64,000 nt of DNA from Ditylenchus dipsaci (GCA_004194705.1 SADC01001344.1:339119-403118); one strand, 5' to 3'. Positions 11,937 to 24,105 are shown, numbered from the stretch's first letter. Notes: generated from the letters alone by a model not told the origin. Translations and numbers: made by a program.

Positions 11937-12458
11937 GACTCAAACAACAAAATCATTGCAGCCAATCCTAAGCTATCCATACAGGAAATCGACCCACCTA
12001 CATTGAAGCGATCCAAACATTTGAATCAATTCAACTGTAAAAATCGAATGAAGAGAATGAATTCAAACAACTTGAAAGTTTGATTGAACCGATCCAATCA
12101 ACTGCATCAAATAACTTTTTGGATTAATTGCAGAAGACGCAATTGTTCACCACATCACAAACACTCAAAATGAGTCATTTGACTGATTCTACTGCATATT
12201 TACTCCAAATGACTACATAACAACATCGATCCACTCAACCGGATGAAGTCGATTGAATCGATTCAGTCATCATTACAGCCTGTTCGACCGATCCAGCCAG
12301 TCAGATCGATACACCCACCCAGTTTAATGGATAAAGACAGTTGGATCGATAAGCCAGTTGTATTGATCCAGCAGTTGAATCGATCCACACAGCCATAAGC
12401 ACTGCAAGAAACGGCATATTTTTCGTGAAAATACCCTAAGATGTATTTATTTAGAGCA

Positions 12459-13459
12459 TGGTTCTCAAAACCGACCAATTTGTAGAGACATACAAGACCT
12501 ATAAAAAAGGACATGACCCCTCAAATAATCCCCCCCCCCCTGAAATACTACCCTGAAGCCCCGTATCCAATTAGCGGATTACCCTTTCCTTCTCACTCGA
12601 ACTCTCGATTTCAGTGAAAATTTTGCGGGAATTCAATTTTTTTGTCTGAACAGTAGTCGTCAACTTGGAGCAAAAAAATTTTTACTTTTTTGGGATGCAA
12701 CTTTTTTGTGTTTTGGGTGGGTCTTTTTCGGGCATGCTGAAGACGGTTTGATAATGGTAAAATAAGTTTTTGAATAGTATTTTTTGAGTATTGGGAAATA
12801 AATTATTTTACCAAAACTCGATTTTACCAAAATTCAAGAAATACCCTACGAAACGGCATTTTATCATTATCAAACCATCTTCAGCATGTCCAAATTAGTC
12901 CAGAAAACAGGTTTTGGAGCCCAAAAAAGTAAAAAATTTTACTCTGAATCTGCCTGATAGCTACAGCGGGGTAACCACATGGAGAAGAAGTAGGTACCCA
13001 AGGATGAGTACTTTTCTAGGGTATCTGGGGATATTTGGGTCCTAGAATGGTTCGAGGAAATTTAATTCAATATATATTAACTATATTCGTGTTCAAAAAA
13101 AAAGTATGTTGGTATTGAGGTTTCGGATAGTGAATTCGCTGTTTTTTTTATTATTAAACCGTGTTTAGCTCTCGATTCTGGGTGGGATACCATGGTTTTA
13201 TTTTAATGTTTAGGGGTATTTACGACAAAAAACATACAAAATTTTTCTTATCTCCCTTTTTCTTTTTACTGTACTTTCACCGAAAACTCAAAAAGTAAAG
13301 TTGTAGAGCTGAAGCTCCTGCACAACTTTACTTTTTACCGTGAAAAAAACTTTTCGGTAAAAGTACAGATAAAAAGACAACAAAAAAAGATAAGAAACAT
13401 TTTGTAGGTTTTTTGTAGGTCTTGTAGGTCTCTACAAATTTTTAGGTTTTGGGAACCAT
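12459..13459. mobile_element. 1 kb fold-back element
   Basis: The left end ATGGTTCTCAAAACCGACCA with TTTGTAGAGACATACAAGACC is repeated inverted at 13400-13459 (GGTCTCTACAAATTTTTAGG, GGGAACCAT). Inside are a second inverted pair containing GACGGTTTGATAATGGTAAA (about 12730-12900) and a hairpin at 13260-13385 around AAAAGTAAAGTTGTAGAGC. No ORF supported. Confidence 0.7.
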
Positions 13460-14079
13460 AATTCAGAGCAAATGTACTCCTTATCAATTTAAAGGACCTT
13501 GTAGGGCCATGGTCGACCTAAAAGTCCTATGTGGCGCACATTTTTTAAATTAATAAAAAATTGTAAAAATTCAACAAAGACGAAAAATGAAAGAATGCGA
13601 AATTATGTCCGGGTCGACTCAACACCCGCCTCTTGCTCCTGCTCGCTTGAATTCAAGCGAAATGACCTATTTCCCTTTTTTGTGGTTTGGTATAGTTTGA
13701 AGCATTTTGGGGTACTTGGTTCTTTTTCACTCTTAGGAATAAGGTTACCCTTGCCTTACCTCTACCTTTAGCAGAAGGTAAAAGTAAAGCTTGTTCCTAA
13801 GCTAAAGGTACAGGTAACGGTAAGGGTAAAAGCTAGAGGTAAAGCTTATTCATACCGCTTCTGATGGTAGCAAAAAAATTTTTTTGAGACAAGCAAGTAA
13901 TTTCTTGCAAGCAAAGCCGGGTGTGAAATGCCCTGCAACACACCGGATCTTCGGTGGCGGAAATTCCAGTTTGTCTACTATAATTTTGTTTATAAACAAT
14001 AACAATAAAACAAAATACCCGTTTCAATCAGACCAAATGGTAAAACGATTTATGACAATCCGTTTCTCACAAACAAATT

Positions 14080-17000
14080 TCATGTTGTCTTAGAGTCAAC
14101 CTCAATTCTCAAATACTTGCATTTCTTGGAGTTGCACGCACACTTGAGCTCTGGCTTCGCTTTCACCACATTTGTCCATAGTCAATTGTTAGTTCTTCGC
14201 CAGCCGGAATTTCTCTCATAGAAAAAAAGCAGAGTCGTGGAAACATTTTCTGGCCATGCAGTATCATTGGTGCATCCAAATTAGGCTCACATGAATGGTT
14301 GATGAAACGAGCCACATTGCCTGATGGACCAGCGTCTACAGCGAAGGAGTTAGGGCCCTAAAATTAAATGAATAACTATTTTAAAGGGCCTGACCTCTTC
14401 CTACTCGGTGGTCCCCCGCCAATTCAAAAATTTTCTCTTGATCATTGGACTTCTGTACGGATTTTCCGCTAGGTTTCTAACAAAACTAAGCCTAAAATTT
14501 TATTTCAGGCCTAGTTTTGTTAGAAACGTGGCGGAAAAATCCGTACAGAAGTCCAATGATCAAGGAAAATTTTTGAATTGGCGGGGGACCACCGAGTAGG
14601 AAGAGGTCAGGCCCTTTAATGTGTACGCCATGTCCACACTTAGCAAAAACCCCTGTTTAAAATTTACAAACTTTTAAATAATTTATATATCTCCTCCAGG
14701 TCGTTTACTGAATATTGAAATATTTAAAGACGACTTTATATACGCATCGCCATAGGTCACAGGTTCGACTACCACTGGCTAATAACCTCATTTTTTCTTC
14801 TTTTATTTACAAGATTAGTGTCAAAATGCAGCCAAGGTTATGGGCTTTCATTTGAGCTACCAGACAGATGAAAAGTTAGTATAAAGTTAGATCTAAAATA
14901 TAAAAATTTTTGAACCATGTCCTTTTTCAGCCCTCGGTTTGAAAAATTCTGGCTCTCTTCTCTGTTGATGCTGTCATCCCTCGCTTTGGCCCTTGGTTCT
15001 TCTCTCTTTTGTTCCTTTTTCAGCCCTCGGTTCTTCTCTCTTATGTTCCTTTTTTCAGCCATCGGTTCCAATTCGATGAAATCCTCGATAGGACTATCCA
15101 AGAACATTTCAGTAGTATCCTGGAACTGACATTTTTTTCGCAATTTTAATTTACACGCTCATTTGCAACCTTACACTCAAAATGTAGCCCTGCTTCTTGC
15201 CGTCATTTTGAGCATACGGTTATATGAAATCGTGTAAATTGAAATCGCTAAAAATATCAGTTCCAAATAATACTGAAATCCTACCCCTCAATAGTACTCT
15301 ATTGTTCCTTTGTCAAACCTTCGCTAGCTACCTTGTTTTTCTGAAGTGATTTTGGTGTGAAGAAATTTCTATCTTGTTCGCCATGAAATTCTGACTCTAG
15401 AAAGTCACTAAATATGTGAGCAAATAAATAAATTTGGCGAAGGCTGAGGCTATATTAGTCTAAATACGCATCATTTTGGCTGGTTTCCTCTAATTTTGGT
15501 GGTAATTTGCCAAAAATCGCAAAATTGAGGCAGTTGATGACAGCAAAGCAGTGCTGGAAATGGTTGCAATCGATTGCTCGATGATTTTTGGACCTAATAG
15601 TCAAAAAACTTACTAAAAAATTAAATTAAAACATCCCTAGAGGGACTAGAACTTTCGACAAAAGGCGATGCGTATATAAAGATTCCCCCCCCTTTAAAGG
15701 TATACAGACAACTCGGTACACATTATAACAGGGTAGAACAATTGGGTACAGTGCCAAATATGTTAATTTTTTAGGTTTTTTGATTTTTTTACGCCCTTTT
15801 ATGATTTATATTTTACGCCCAGTTAAGAATGCTTCAAACTATACCAACCACAAAAAAGGGAGATACCGTAAATTCTTTAAAGGAGCATGCCCGTGCCCGA
15901 CACGGTGAAATTTGAATTTCCAAAAGGCGGGGTACGACCACTTTAATAGTACGACCACTTTAATGCGTGAGACCAAAAAAATTCAAATTCAAATATTCAT
16001 TCCTGATGTAACTGCTGTAACTGCTAATCCCTAGAGGGACTAGAACTTTCGACATCCCTAGAGGGACTAGAACTTTCGACAAAAGGCGATGCGTATATAA
16101 AGTTCCCCCCCCCCTTTAAAGGTATACAGACAACTCGGTACACATTATAACAGGGTAGAACAATTGGGTACAGTGCCAAATATGTTAATTTTTTAGGTTT
16201 TTTGATTTTTTTACGCCCTTAGGCTTAGGCAAGGGGGCACTATTCTTGTTGGTACCCCCAAATCGTAGGATTTTTTTTCAAAATTTTTAAGCTATTTTTT
16301 GAATTTTTTTGAACTGAAAATCATTATTAATGCTTTTTATTGAACAATGGTGTGGTTAATTTAGCATGGACGAGTTAAAAGGATTCAATACGAAGCTTCT
16401 TTATTAAGTTTTGGCTTTTTCTGATGACCAATTTATGAAATGGCTTCAATCTAAGAATTTGCTTTTTACAACTAGACAGTGTCCAGGAAAAAAAGATTTA
16501 GAAAAATGAAATAAAATGTTAGCGTTTACAAACATACCATGAGAAAAAGCATTAATAATGATTTTCAGTTTAAAACAATTCAAAAAATAGCTTAAAAATT
16601 TTAAAAAAAAATCCTATGATTTGGGGGGGGGTACCACAAGAATAGTGCCGGCAAGGGTAGGCCAGCGCTCGAAAAGCAAAATTTTTGGTATATAATGTGA
16701 AAAACACAATTTTTGCTTAGTCGAAAATGATTCTTTCACAAAAATGGTATACTAATCCCGAAAGATTAAAAAATTAAGATGAACTCACAAAATTCATACG
16801 AAAGATGTAGACACTGTCTCCCATACTCTCCTTATCTTCTGATAAAACACCCACATATTCACACACGAAAACTTCTTTTTCGATCTTATTCCGGCTTCTC
16901 ACACCCCACTTCTTTTTGGACTGACGAAGAAGACTTCTAAGGCAGCGTTCAACTGGAATTCATTGGCTCCATACTCTTTGTCACGATTTTTGCACTTTTC

Positions 17001-17352
17001 AGGAGGACATGAGCAAGTTGATTTGTCACACATTTTGAGATATTCATACTTGCCACCACCAATTGAACCAGCTTGACAACAGGCACAACAAGAACCTTCA
17101 TCGCATTCCACGCATTTGCAGCCCTGAAATTAATGAGAATGGTTTGGTGAGAATTTATAAACCTTGACTGTCAGAAATTGCCATCAAAAGTACCTGATTA
17201 TCCTGGAAATACTGCTCACAGCTTGGATCGATTCGCGTTGTCTTCATATATTTAAAAGGAGCAATTTTTTCGAACGTATACTGGTTTACCGCTTTGACTG
17301 GAACAGACTCTACACCATTGCTCAGATCATCTACGGAGTAAATCATTTGGAA
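14080..17352 (-). CDS. SET-domain histone H3-K9-type lysine methyltransferase (5' part missing)
   Basis: Nuclear enzyme expected to transfer methyl groups from S-adenosylmethionine to a histone H3 lysine. Three exons join in phase: 17352-17194 (pre-SET start, DDLSNGVESVPVKAVN), 17123-16789 (cysteine cluster GCKCVEC, CCACC, CSC, C.NR, then WGVRSRNKIEKEVFVCEYVG) and 14357-14080 (SET core [29 protein letters not shown], post-SET CACNSKKC, stop TGA). Order and motifs match the SUV39/G9a/SETDB class; the subfamily is not certain. Two one-base losses interrupt it: an A in the AAAAA run near 16910 and a G near 14180. The last intron is 2.4 kb and filled with transposons. Exons upstream of 17352 (any chromodomain) were not found; 17440-17600 may hold one. 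Confidence 0.85.
14381..14619. mobile_element. Short hairpin element in methyltransferase intron
   Basis: Arms begin TTAAAGGGCCTGACCTCTTC and are inverted at 14560-14619; the stem continues through CCCCGCCAATTC and CTTCTGTACGGATTTTCCG to a small loop near AGCCTAAAATTTTATTTCAG. Relatives: 44131-44374 and the ends of the 19.5-21.7 kb palindrome. It sits about 25 bases upstream of the last exon acceptor. Confidence 0.85.
14725..15700. mobile_element. About 1 kb element with GCGATGCGTATATAAAG ends (copy A)
   Basis: Left end ACTTTATATACGCATCGCC and right end GGCGATGCGTATATAAAG are inverted, each bordered by TTTAAA and, at the right, a C tract. Inside the left end is GGTTCGACTACCACTGGC and inside the right end the inverse GACTAGAACTTTCGAC, both like tRNA T-arms. 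Interior blocks such as CCAGCACTGCTTTGCTG (here inverted) recur in copies near 32.6, 43, 54.2 and 58.3 kb. No ORF; non-autonomous. Confidence 0.75.
16236..16649. mobile_element. Fold-back with GGCACTATTCTTGTTGGTACC ends
   Basis: The left end GGCACTATTCTTGTTGGTAC plus a C tract is repeated inverted at 16620-16649, and the arms continue (AAAATTTTTAAGCTATTTTT, ATCATTATTAATGCTTTTT) to a loop near 16440. It lies in the methyltransferase last intron. Both sides carry CTTAGGCTTAGGCAAGG-like sequence. Confidence 0.75.
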
Positions 17353-18078
17353 CTGAAAATTTGAGAATTATTGCAGTGAATACATAAACAGATCGCTATT
17401 TCTGCTTTTTTGAACCAAAGCCACAGCCTTTTAAAACGCCCGAAAAGGTGCAATTTTTGGATTATTTCACTAAGATAACAACGAAAAATATTGCATACAT
17501 ATTGAGCATGGCGAGATCTGCGGAAAGACATTTGGCCGCATTACACTTTACCGGAAATCCAAAAAGACGGTCTGAAGCGTTCTAAACTATTTTTTATGCC
17601 GTGGAACGGATAGAATTATATTCGCATTATGAATTGGACACCGCCCCCTTCAAAAATTATTGCCAAAATGTATGTAAATTTCATAATTTTAGGGAAATTC
17701 ACCGTGAACAGGAACTTTTTGGAATTCACTGCGTGCTATCCGGAAACGATAGCACCGTGCTAGCGGGGAACGATTTCTAAGACGAGAATCCGTTAGATTC
17801 CCGTTCCGTTGAAACCCTACTATCAACACCTGATAATAAAACAATCTTCTTTGTAAAAAAAATTCATTGAATATTTTTTTAGCAGAAATTACCAAATAAA
17901 TATATTTTTAAATAAATAAAAGAAACGCTTGGATAAATTTAGTAGGGCGCAAACTGCGTTTGTCTTGTGCCTTTGCCATTCAATATTTATCATTTTGTAT
18001 TAAAAATTCTGTTTCCAAACACTTTTTTGTATTCTCAATATCAAGCACAAGCTTTAAATGTTGCAGAAATCAGCCGAA

Positions 18079-19389
18079 ATGGGAGATGAGCACAACCAAT
18101 TGCCTATTGTTTCCATTTGTGTGGTGGCAGACAAAACAAGTGTCCTCCTGGTTTCACGCCTGTAAGTTTTTATTTGGTTTTGTTTCGAAGATTCGATTCT
18201 ATACATTCTCCCATTTCAGATTGTGAAGACTTATAACGATGGCAGTGACGCAGATCTTTGGAAGGATGGATTCGGGTTCGGTATTTTTAACAGAGTTGTT
18301 CGCTACCTGGCCATCGGTAGAAATGTGTCAGATCCTGTAAGTCATGCTTTTATCAAATTTAGATTACAATTTTTATTTGTTTATTTGGTTTAGCAAGGCC
18401 TTGAGGTAATCACAGATCTTGCCATAATTAGTGAGAAAGAAGCCGTCCCCTCTAATTTTGTGTGCATTGACTTTACAGCTGACACAAGTAAAACTTTGAT
18501 TAGCCTATAGATAACCTACCCTATCTATACGTGGTATTATTTATAAGTGCAGAATGTGATGGAAGCAGTGAGAAACTGTGGATCAGACTTATAAAAATGG
18601 TTTTCAGCATGCGAGGATTGACGGAAATAGGTTAAAACGAATTTTTGTATTTTCATCCTGCGTAATTTCACGTGAGTACCCCCACCCGAGTACCACTAAT
18701 TAAAAAGCACCACCTGAGCATAGTTGCACGGGCGCCGGCTTTTTTTCGTTTTTATATAGAAATACTCTTAGGGTCTGCGGTAATAGCAACCAGGACCAAT
18801 AATTTTTTTTTCAATTAGAAGTAGTCAAATTTTTGGGGAAAAATAGCATAAAAACAAGAAAAAAGGTCAAAAAATTTTAAAAAATCGAGTTAACTGTGTA
18901 ACAGCCCCAGTGACAAACAAAAAAATTTGAAACAAAACACTTTCTTGCCACTTCGGGTGCTAATAACCACAAAGAGGTGTTTTCACAACACTCTGCACTC
19001 ATAAATTTGATCCCCACTTTCAGAGTGTTAATTATAGTGCTACCGAAATATTTTTAAAAATTTGTTTTTTATCGACTCAGTTCAATATAAAATTATAGAA
19101 GAGAAAGCGCTCAAAAAAAAATTTTTGTGTGCCAGGTTCAGCCAAGAAATGATTCACTAGATGCGGTCAGTGATGTGATCATTTTAGCCGGGTCTAAAAA
19201 ACCGCCTAAGGGCTACACATCTGCTGGGTAGCTAGTTTGAATAAGCCTGTTGCTCAAAAGCACAAAATTGTGTTTTGCAGAGATATTGACGGAATGCTTA
19301 TCTGCTACAAAGTCACCACCATTCCACAAACCTACGGTCAACTGAAGCACAGCCAGTCGACAGAGATAAGGTATAGTTTAGCGACTTAA
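18079..19389 (+). CDS. MVB12-like ESCRT-I subunit (MABP domain)
   Basis: MVB12 is the fourth subunit of ESCRT-I, which sorts ubiquitinated cargo at endosomes. Six exons join in phase: 18079-18161, 18220-18336, 18394-18487, 18553-18599, 19142-19227 and 19281 onward, ending at TAA 19387-19389 or at a GTATAG donor at 19371. The protein shows the MABP pattern: PIVSICVVADK, then KTYNDGSDADLWKDGFGFG, VRYLAIGRN, VITDLAIISEKEAVP, IDFTADT, KLWIRLI, VSDVIILAGSKKPPKGYTSAG and an MLICYKV ending. Exon 1 needs one extra A in ACAAG to read KCPPGFTP, as the family expects. Introns are about 57-65 bases except one of 540. A C-terminal UMA domain was not found; a 2.2 kb palindrome follows. An AG acceptor at 18065-18066 lies just before the ATG. 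Confidence 0.8.
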
Positions 19390-20275
19390 AATATGTTTTG
19401 ATACAATGGGGCAAAGGGTGGTGTTGGTTAGTGGGGCTGATGATGTAATTTAAACATGCGCTTAAAGGGCCACCTGTTTGAATTGTCCCCGCCAATTCAA
19501 TTTTTTTGCCTGATCATTCAACTTCTGCACGGATTTTTTATCTTGGTTTCTAACAAAACAAGGCTAGGATTTAATTTTAGGTATATTTTCATAGAAACCA
19601 AGTCGAAAATCAGTACAGAAGTTCAATGATTCAGAGAAAATTTGAATTGGCGGGGACAACCGTTGTCGGAGACGGCAATGGACCTTTAGCACGGGAACGG
19701 CTGTACGTCCTGATGGTATGTCCTTGTGCATAATTTCTTTCTGAGCACGATGGTGATAAAAAAAAATAAAAAAAGTAACTCTACGATGGTCAGCGGCTTT
19801 TGTGAACCATCAATGTCACGATTTTTGCTTATGCCACTTCAAATAGGTAAAACATGCCACTGTTTCAATATATTTATTATACTTCGTGTGCAAAAGAAAG
19901 CGCAGATTGCGAGCTTTCAAATTACATATCATGGAGGCATTTATGACAATCATATGAAAATTTTTTGGCTCGCAGAAACCATTGTGTTTTTTTTTCAAAA
20001 ACATTGTTCATACAAAATATATACAAAAAGTGTTAAAACGCCGTTTTTCAGTTAATGGCTGAAACAATTCGACAGAACAAGAAAAACTGCACCAGATAGT
20101 GCTTTAAAGTAATCTGCAACCAGGCTTTTTGAGTGTTTAGCAAACGTTTAAAAGTATACACTAAAAGGCATCTTGACCTGAAACTTCGTATTCGCTAGAT
20201 AAATCTGAAATTCTGACACCTGATTCCTGTTTAGCATAATCAATTTATTTGAAAACTGTCTTTTGATTATCACAA

Positions 20276-20329
20276 TACAGTCAACTCTCGCTATAATATA
20301 CACGTATATTATAGCGAGAGTTGACTGTA
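20276..20329. mobile_element. 54-base minimal TA-flanked inverted repeat
   Basis: TA-CAGTCAACTCTCGCTATAAT followed almost at once by its inverse ending GAGAGTTGACTG-TA. The same sequence lies in the right arm (from about 20645), where it is split by a later insertion. It belongs to the CAGTC-ended TA elements and consists of little more than two ends. Confidence 0.85.
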
Positions 20330-20675
20330 TTTTTACCTTTTTTCTTAAATTTTCTTTTCTCATCTCAGATGTTTTTCCACCGTTTTGTAGCTGAGATTTT
20401 TCTCTATCGATTGAGTGGTCAAACACCCTAATTGAAATAATTTTTGAGGAGATCACACCAACTTTACACTGAAAAACCACGTTGAGCTCATACTTGATTT
20501 TTTGGTGTAAAGTTGGTGTGATTTCCTCAAAAATCACTTTCAATTAGGGTGTTTGACCACTCGTTTGATAGAGAAAAATCTCAGCTACAAAACGGTGTAA
20601 AAACATCTTAGATGAGAAAAAAAATTTAAGAAAAAAGGTAAAAATACAGTCAACTCTCGCTATAATATACGTGTA

Positions 20676-20920
20676 TACCGTATTTCCTCTAATATAACCA
20701 CCCCCTTGATTCAAAATCGTGTTCTTGGCATTGCGTTTTCGACCCACTTTTTCGTCACTTCTCTCAGGCAAGTTATGACACATTTTGTAGCCAGTGAGAT
20801 GAGCTACAGAAGGAGTGGTAACTTGCTTGGGAGAAGTGATCGAAAAGTGGGTCAAAAACACAACGCCACAAACACGTTTTTTGAATGTAGGGGGGTGGTT
20901 ATATTAGAGGAAATACGGTA
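20676..20920. mobile_element. TACCGTATT-type MITE with empty-site evidence
   Basis: Core CCGTATTTCCTCTAATATAA to its inverse, flanked by TA at 20676-20677 and 20919-20920. Removing the core and one TA regenerates exactly the inverse of the uninterrupted sequence in the left arm of the palindrome (around 20290-20315). This shows insertion at TA after the palindrome formed. Confidence 0.95.
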
Positions 20921-21686
20921 TTATAGCGAGAGTTGACTGTATTGTGATAATCAAAAGACAGTTTTTCAAATAAATTGATTATGCTAAACAGGAATCAGGT
21001 GTCAGAATTTCAGATTTATCTAGCGAATTCGAAGTTTCAGGTCAAGATGCCTTTTAGTGTATACTTTTAAACGTTTGCTAAACAAAAAAAAAGCCTGGTT
21101 GCAGATTACTTTAAAGCCCTATCTGGTGCAGTTTTTCTTGTTCTGTCGAATAGTTTCAGCCATTAACTAAAAACGGCGTTTTAACACTTTTTTGTACATA
21201 TTTTGTATATGAACAATGTTTTTGAAAAAAAACACAATGGTTTCTGCGAGCCAAAAAATTTTCATATGATTGTCATAAATGCCTCCATGATATGTAATTT
21301 GAAAGCTCGCAATCTGCGCTTTCTTTTGCACATGAAGTATAATAAATATATTGAAACATGGCATGTTTTACCTATTTGAAGTGGCATAAGCAAAAATCGT
21401 GACATTGATGGTTCACAAAAGCCGCTGACCATCGTAGAGTTACTTTTTTTTTATTTTTTTTTATCACCATCGTGCTCAGAAAGAAATTCTGCACAAGGAC
21501 ATACATCAGGACGTACAGCCGTTCCGTGCTAAGGTCCATTGCCGTCTCCGACAACGGTTGTCCCCGCCAATTCAATTTTTTTCTGAATCATTGAACTTCT
21601 GTACTGATTTTTCAACTTGGTTTCTATTAAAAATATACCTAAAATTTAATTATAGGCCTTGTTTTGTTAGAAGTTAAGATAAAAAT

Positions 21687-22015
21687 CCGGATACAACACC
21701 ACCCGATATAACATCACCCGAAAATGGACTGATTTGGTCAGGTTTTACTAGAATTGAGTCAAGTGCACCCTCGATGCAACACACCTGGATACGACACCAC
21801 CGTAGGGTCAGGAGGAATCCTATCAGGAGTAATCCCAGGCAAAAAAGATGATATCCGGTGTTATCAGGAGAATCCTGGGCAAAATAGATGATGGGTTTCT
21901 TGGGGTGGTGTGGTATCGAGGGTACATTTGACTCAATTCTAGTCAAAGCTGACCAAATCAGTCCATTTTCGGGTGGTGTTATATTGCGGTGGTGTTGTAT
22001 CCAGGTTCGACTGTA
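21687..22015. mobile_element. TA element with ATACAACACCACC ends
   Basis: Left GGATACAACACCACCCGATA and right GGTGGTGTTGTATCCAGG then TTCGACTG-TA are inverted, and arms extend through CCGAAAATGGACTGATTTGG. The left terminus lacks the CAGTCGAA part, so it is truncated where it meets the palindrome at about 21680. Confidence 0.75.
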
Positions 22016-22489
22016 CTAGCATACATTTGCCAGTCAAATCGCACAGAGAAACATTTTAGTCGTTTTTTTAGCGCTAATGTAATCAGCAAGAAATTTGGGA
22101 CCAGACGCACACTTCAGTAAGTTGGCTTTCCAGTGCTAAAATAGTTCTTTGAAAATTTATTTGTCAGGCAGCTATTTGCTCTGTTTATTCCCCGTGGGAG
22201 ACCTTGGCGATCTCCAGGCTGTTTACAGGAGGCGAAGGCCTGTGTACTATGGGGCCTATGTACAATGAGTGAAGTCTAGAGGGGTGTGCCCAACTTTTTA
22301 AAAATTCATAACCAGAAATCAGAACGTTGAATCGAGAAATCTGGTTCATTCTTGGTACGCTTTGTAGGGCTGTATAATAATTCGTAAAGTTGTTTTTCGA
22401 AAATGGTATATTTCGAAAAGAGTTGGACTCGCAAAAAGAATTTTCGGAAAGTGTGAAGATTGGCAAATGTGTATATTCGAAAATCTATT

Positions 22490-24105
22490 TTAAAAATAAT
22501 ATTTGTCTCGAAATGCCAATTGGAAAACGGTAGAATTCTACCATTTTCGAATGGCAAACTTTATTTTGTCCCGGATTCACTTTTTTTGTCCCAGATTCAC
22601 TTTTTTTTTGTCCAGATTCACTTTTTTTGTCCCAGATTTTCTCATTTCTTTCCAGATATAGCTTAAACACAGGGGGACCAAGTACTTACAAAAATTGGTC
22701 GAAAATTTTTCTCTTATAAGCCTGAAAGTTTTTTTATAACGTTTCTACCATGTTTTGAGCATTTTCGTCACAAATTATTTTTTCCGCAAAAACTTTTGAC
22801 TTGGGGGACCAAGGTCACATTTCAGGCTCCTGGAAATTTTGGGATACTTGGTACCCAAGGCAAAAAATTTTTGCGGAAAATTTTTTTGGCGAAAATGCTC
22901 AAAACATGGTAGAAACGGGCTGTACGAACTTTCGTAACAGACAACTTCGTAAGAGCGAAGTTTCGTAAGAGCGAACTTTCGTAAGAAACTTTTTTGTAAG
23001 AAACAGTTACGTAACAGCGAAAATTCGTAAGAAAATTTTCGTAACAGCGAATTTCGTAAGAACTTTTTCGTAACAGCGAATTTCGTAACGAATTTCTTTC
23101 GTAAGAGGAAATAATCGAAAAATTTCACTTTTAATCAATTTTCTAATTCAGGATTTCATCTGATTCATTTGTTTTGGCCTTCTGTCACTGTTTGACACTT
23201 CGAACAGTTAATTATATGACTACTAACTGTATGAGCACAAAAGTTGGTACGCATAGGTCATATGACTGAAAAGTTTGATAATTAGTTGACCCCAGATTTT
23301 TTATCCATTAGGAGACCAGCAGAAATACCCAAAAGCATGGTGAAAAACTCCGAGCTAGAATTCACATATTATATATACACATGGCTATTTCCATTAGTGG
23401 CATGTATGTGGCATTTTTTTCTTGACTATTTTGGTCAAAAACATCACAGAAGCTATAAGAAACATCAAAGGAGGATCAAAAGCAAAAAAAGCAACTTAAC
23501 ATATCACTAATGTTACTGAAACGCGTTACGAAAAAGCTTGTTACGAAATTCGCTGTTACGAAAAGTTTTTACGAAATTCGCTCTTACGAAAAAGTTTCTT
23601 ACGAAAATTCGCTCTTACGAAAAAATTTCTTACGAAAATTCGCTTTTACGAAAATTCGCTCTTACGAAATTCTCTTCTTACGAAAGTTCGTACAGCCGTA
23701 GAAACGTTATAGAAAAACTTTCAGGCTGTTATGAGAAAAAAAAAATTTGACCAATTTTGTAAGTACTTGGTCCCTGTGGTTTAAGCTAAGTCTGGGACAG
23801 AAATCAGGAAATCTGAGACAAAAAAAGTGAATCTGGGACAAAAAAAGTATTGTCCATTTCGAATTACTTTTTCGCCAATAGAAATCTTTCCGAGATAAAC
23901 CGTTTTCCAAATTCGAAAATACGAGTATATACAGCCCGATTTGTAGTGCCCCCCCCTTTTTTAGGGTACAGTTTCACTTAACACACTTCCAGACACAGAC
24001 CCGTACACAGGCTTTTAGTTTGGTCATTTGAATTTTCGAAAACAAAATTACTTTTCTGACTGCGATAGTGTCTGAAAATAAAACTTCTGAAGTCATTTTC
24101 CAAAA
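22490..24105. mobile_element. Fold-back with TTACGAAA minisatellite arms
   Basis: Left arm 22915-23110 is an array of CGTAAGAGCGAATTTTCGTAA-type units; right arm 23520-23695 is its inverse (TTACGAAAATTCGCTC). Outside these, GTCCCAGATTCACTTTTTTT is tandem four times at 22565-22640 and inverted at 23795-23850. The interior (about 23117-23510) is shared with 10140-10600. Apparent ORFs (repeating SLLRKF or SYEK) are array readthrough. Confidence 0.8.

Larger units (their letters stand above)
11228..12400. repeat. ATCGATCCA-rich degenerate minisatellite flanks
   Basis: 11230-11335 and 11940-12390 are loose arrays of units such as TTGAATCGATCCA and its inverse GGATCAATTC. They surround two tRNA-like repeats. 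No coding exon is seen. Confidence 0.55.
13675..16120. repeat. Inverted duplication, copy 1
   Basis: About 2.4 kb reappears in inverse orientation at 42643-45070. It includes the GGTAA-rich stretch (13750-13850), the terminal exon of the methyltransferase, the hairpin element at 14381-14619 and the 1 kb element at 14725-15700. Outside these limits the two loci share nothing obvious. Differences are mostly single-base length changes in homopolymers. Confidence 0.85.
19486..21676. mobile_element. 2.2 kb palindrome (fold-back)
   Basis: The arms match inverted over about 1 kb each, for example CTGAGCACGATGGTGATAAA near 19740 against its inverse near 21470, and GGTGTAAAGTTGGTGTGAT near the centre (about 20490). 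Both outer ends carry the CCCCGCCAATTC hairpin family. It contains two small CAGTCAACTCTCGCTATAATA elements, and the right arm alone holds a MITE. Protein-like frames in the two arms are mirror copies and not recognisable. Confidence 0.9.

Noticed and set aside
16899..17111. Cysteine-rich minus-strand frame as a small disulphide-rich secreted or toxin-like peptide
   Set aside because: No signal peptide, and the cysteine pattern continues in phase from and into the pre-SET/SET exons, so it is part of the methyltransferase.
19726..21575. Pairs of ORFs in the 2.2 kb palindrome (around 19730-20055 and 21167-21575)
   Set aside because: They are mirror images of the same arm sequence, AT-rich, with no recognisable domain or splice logic.
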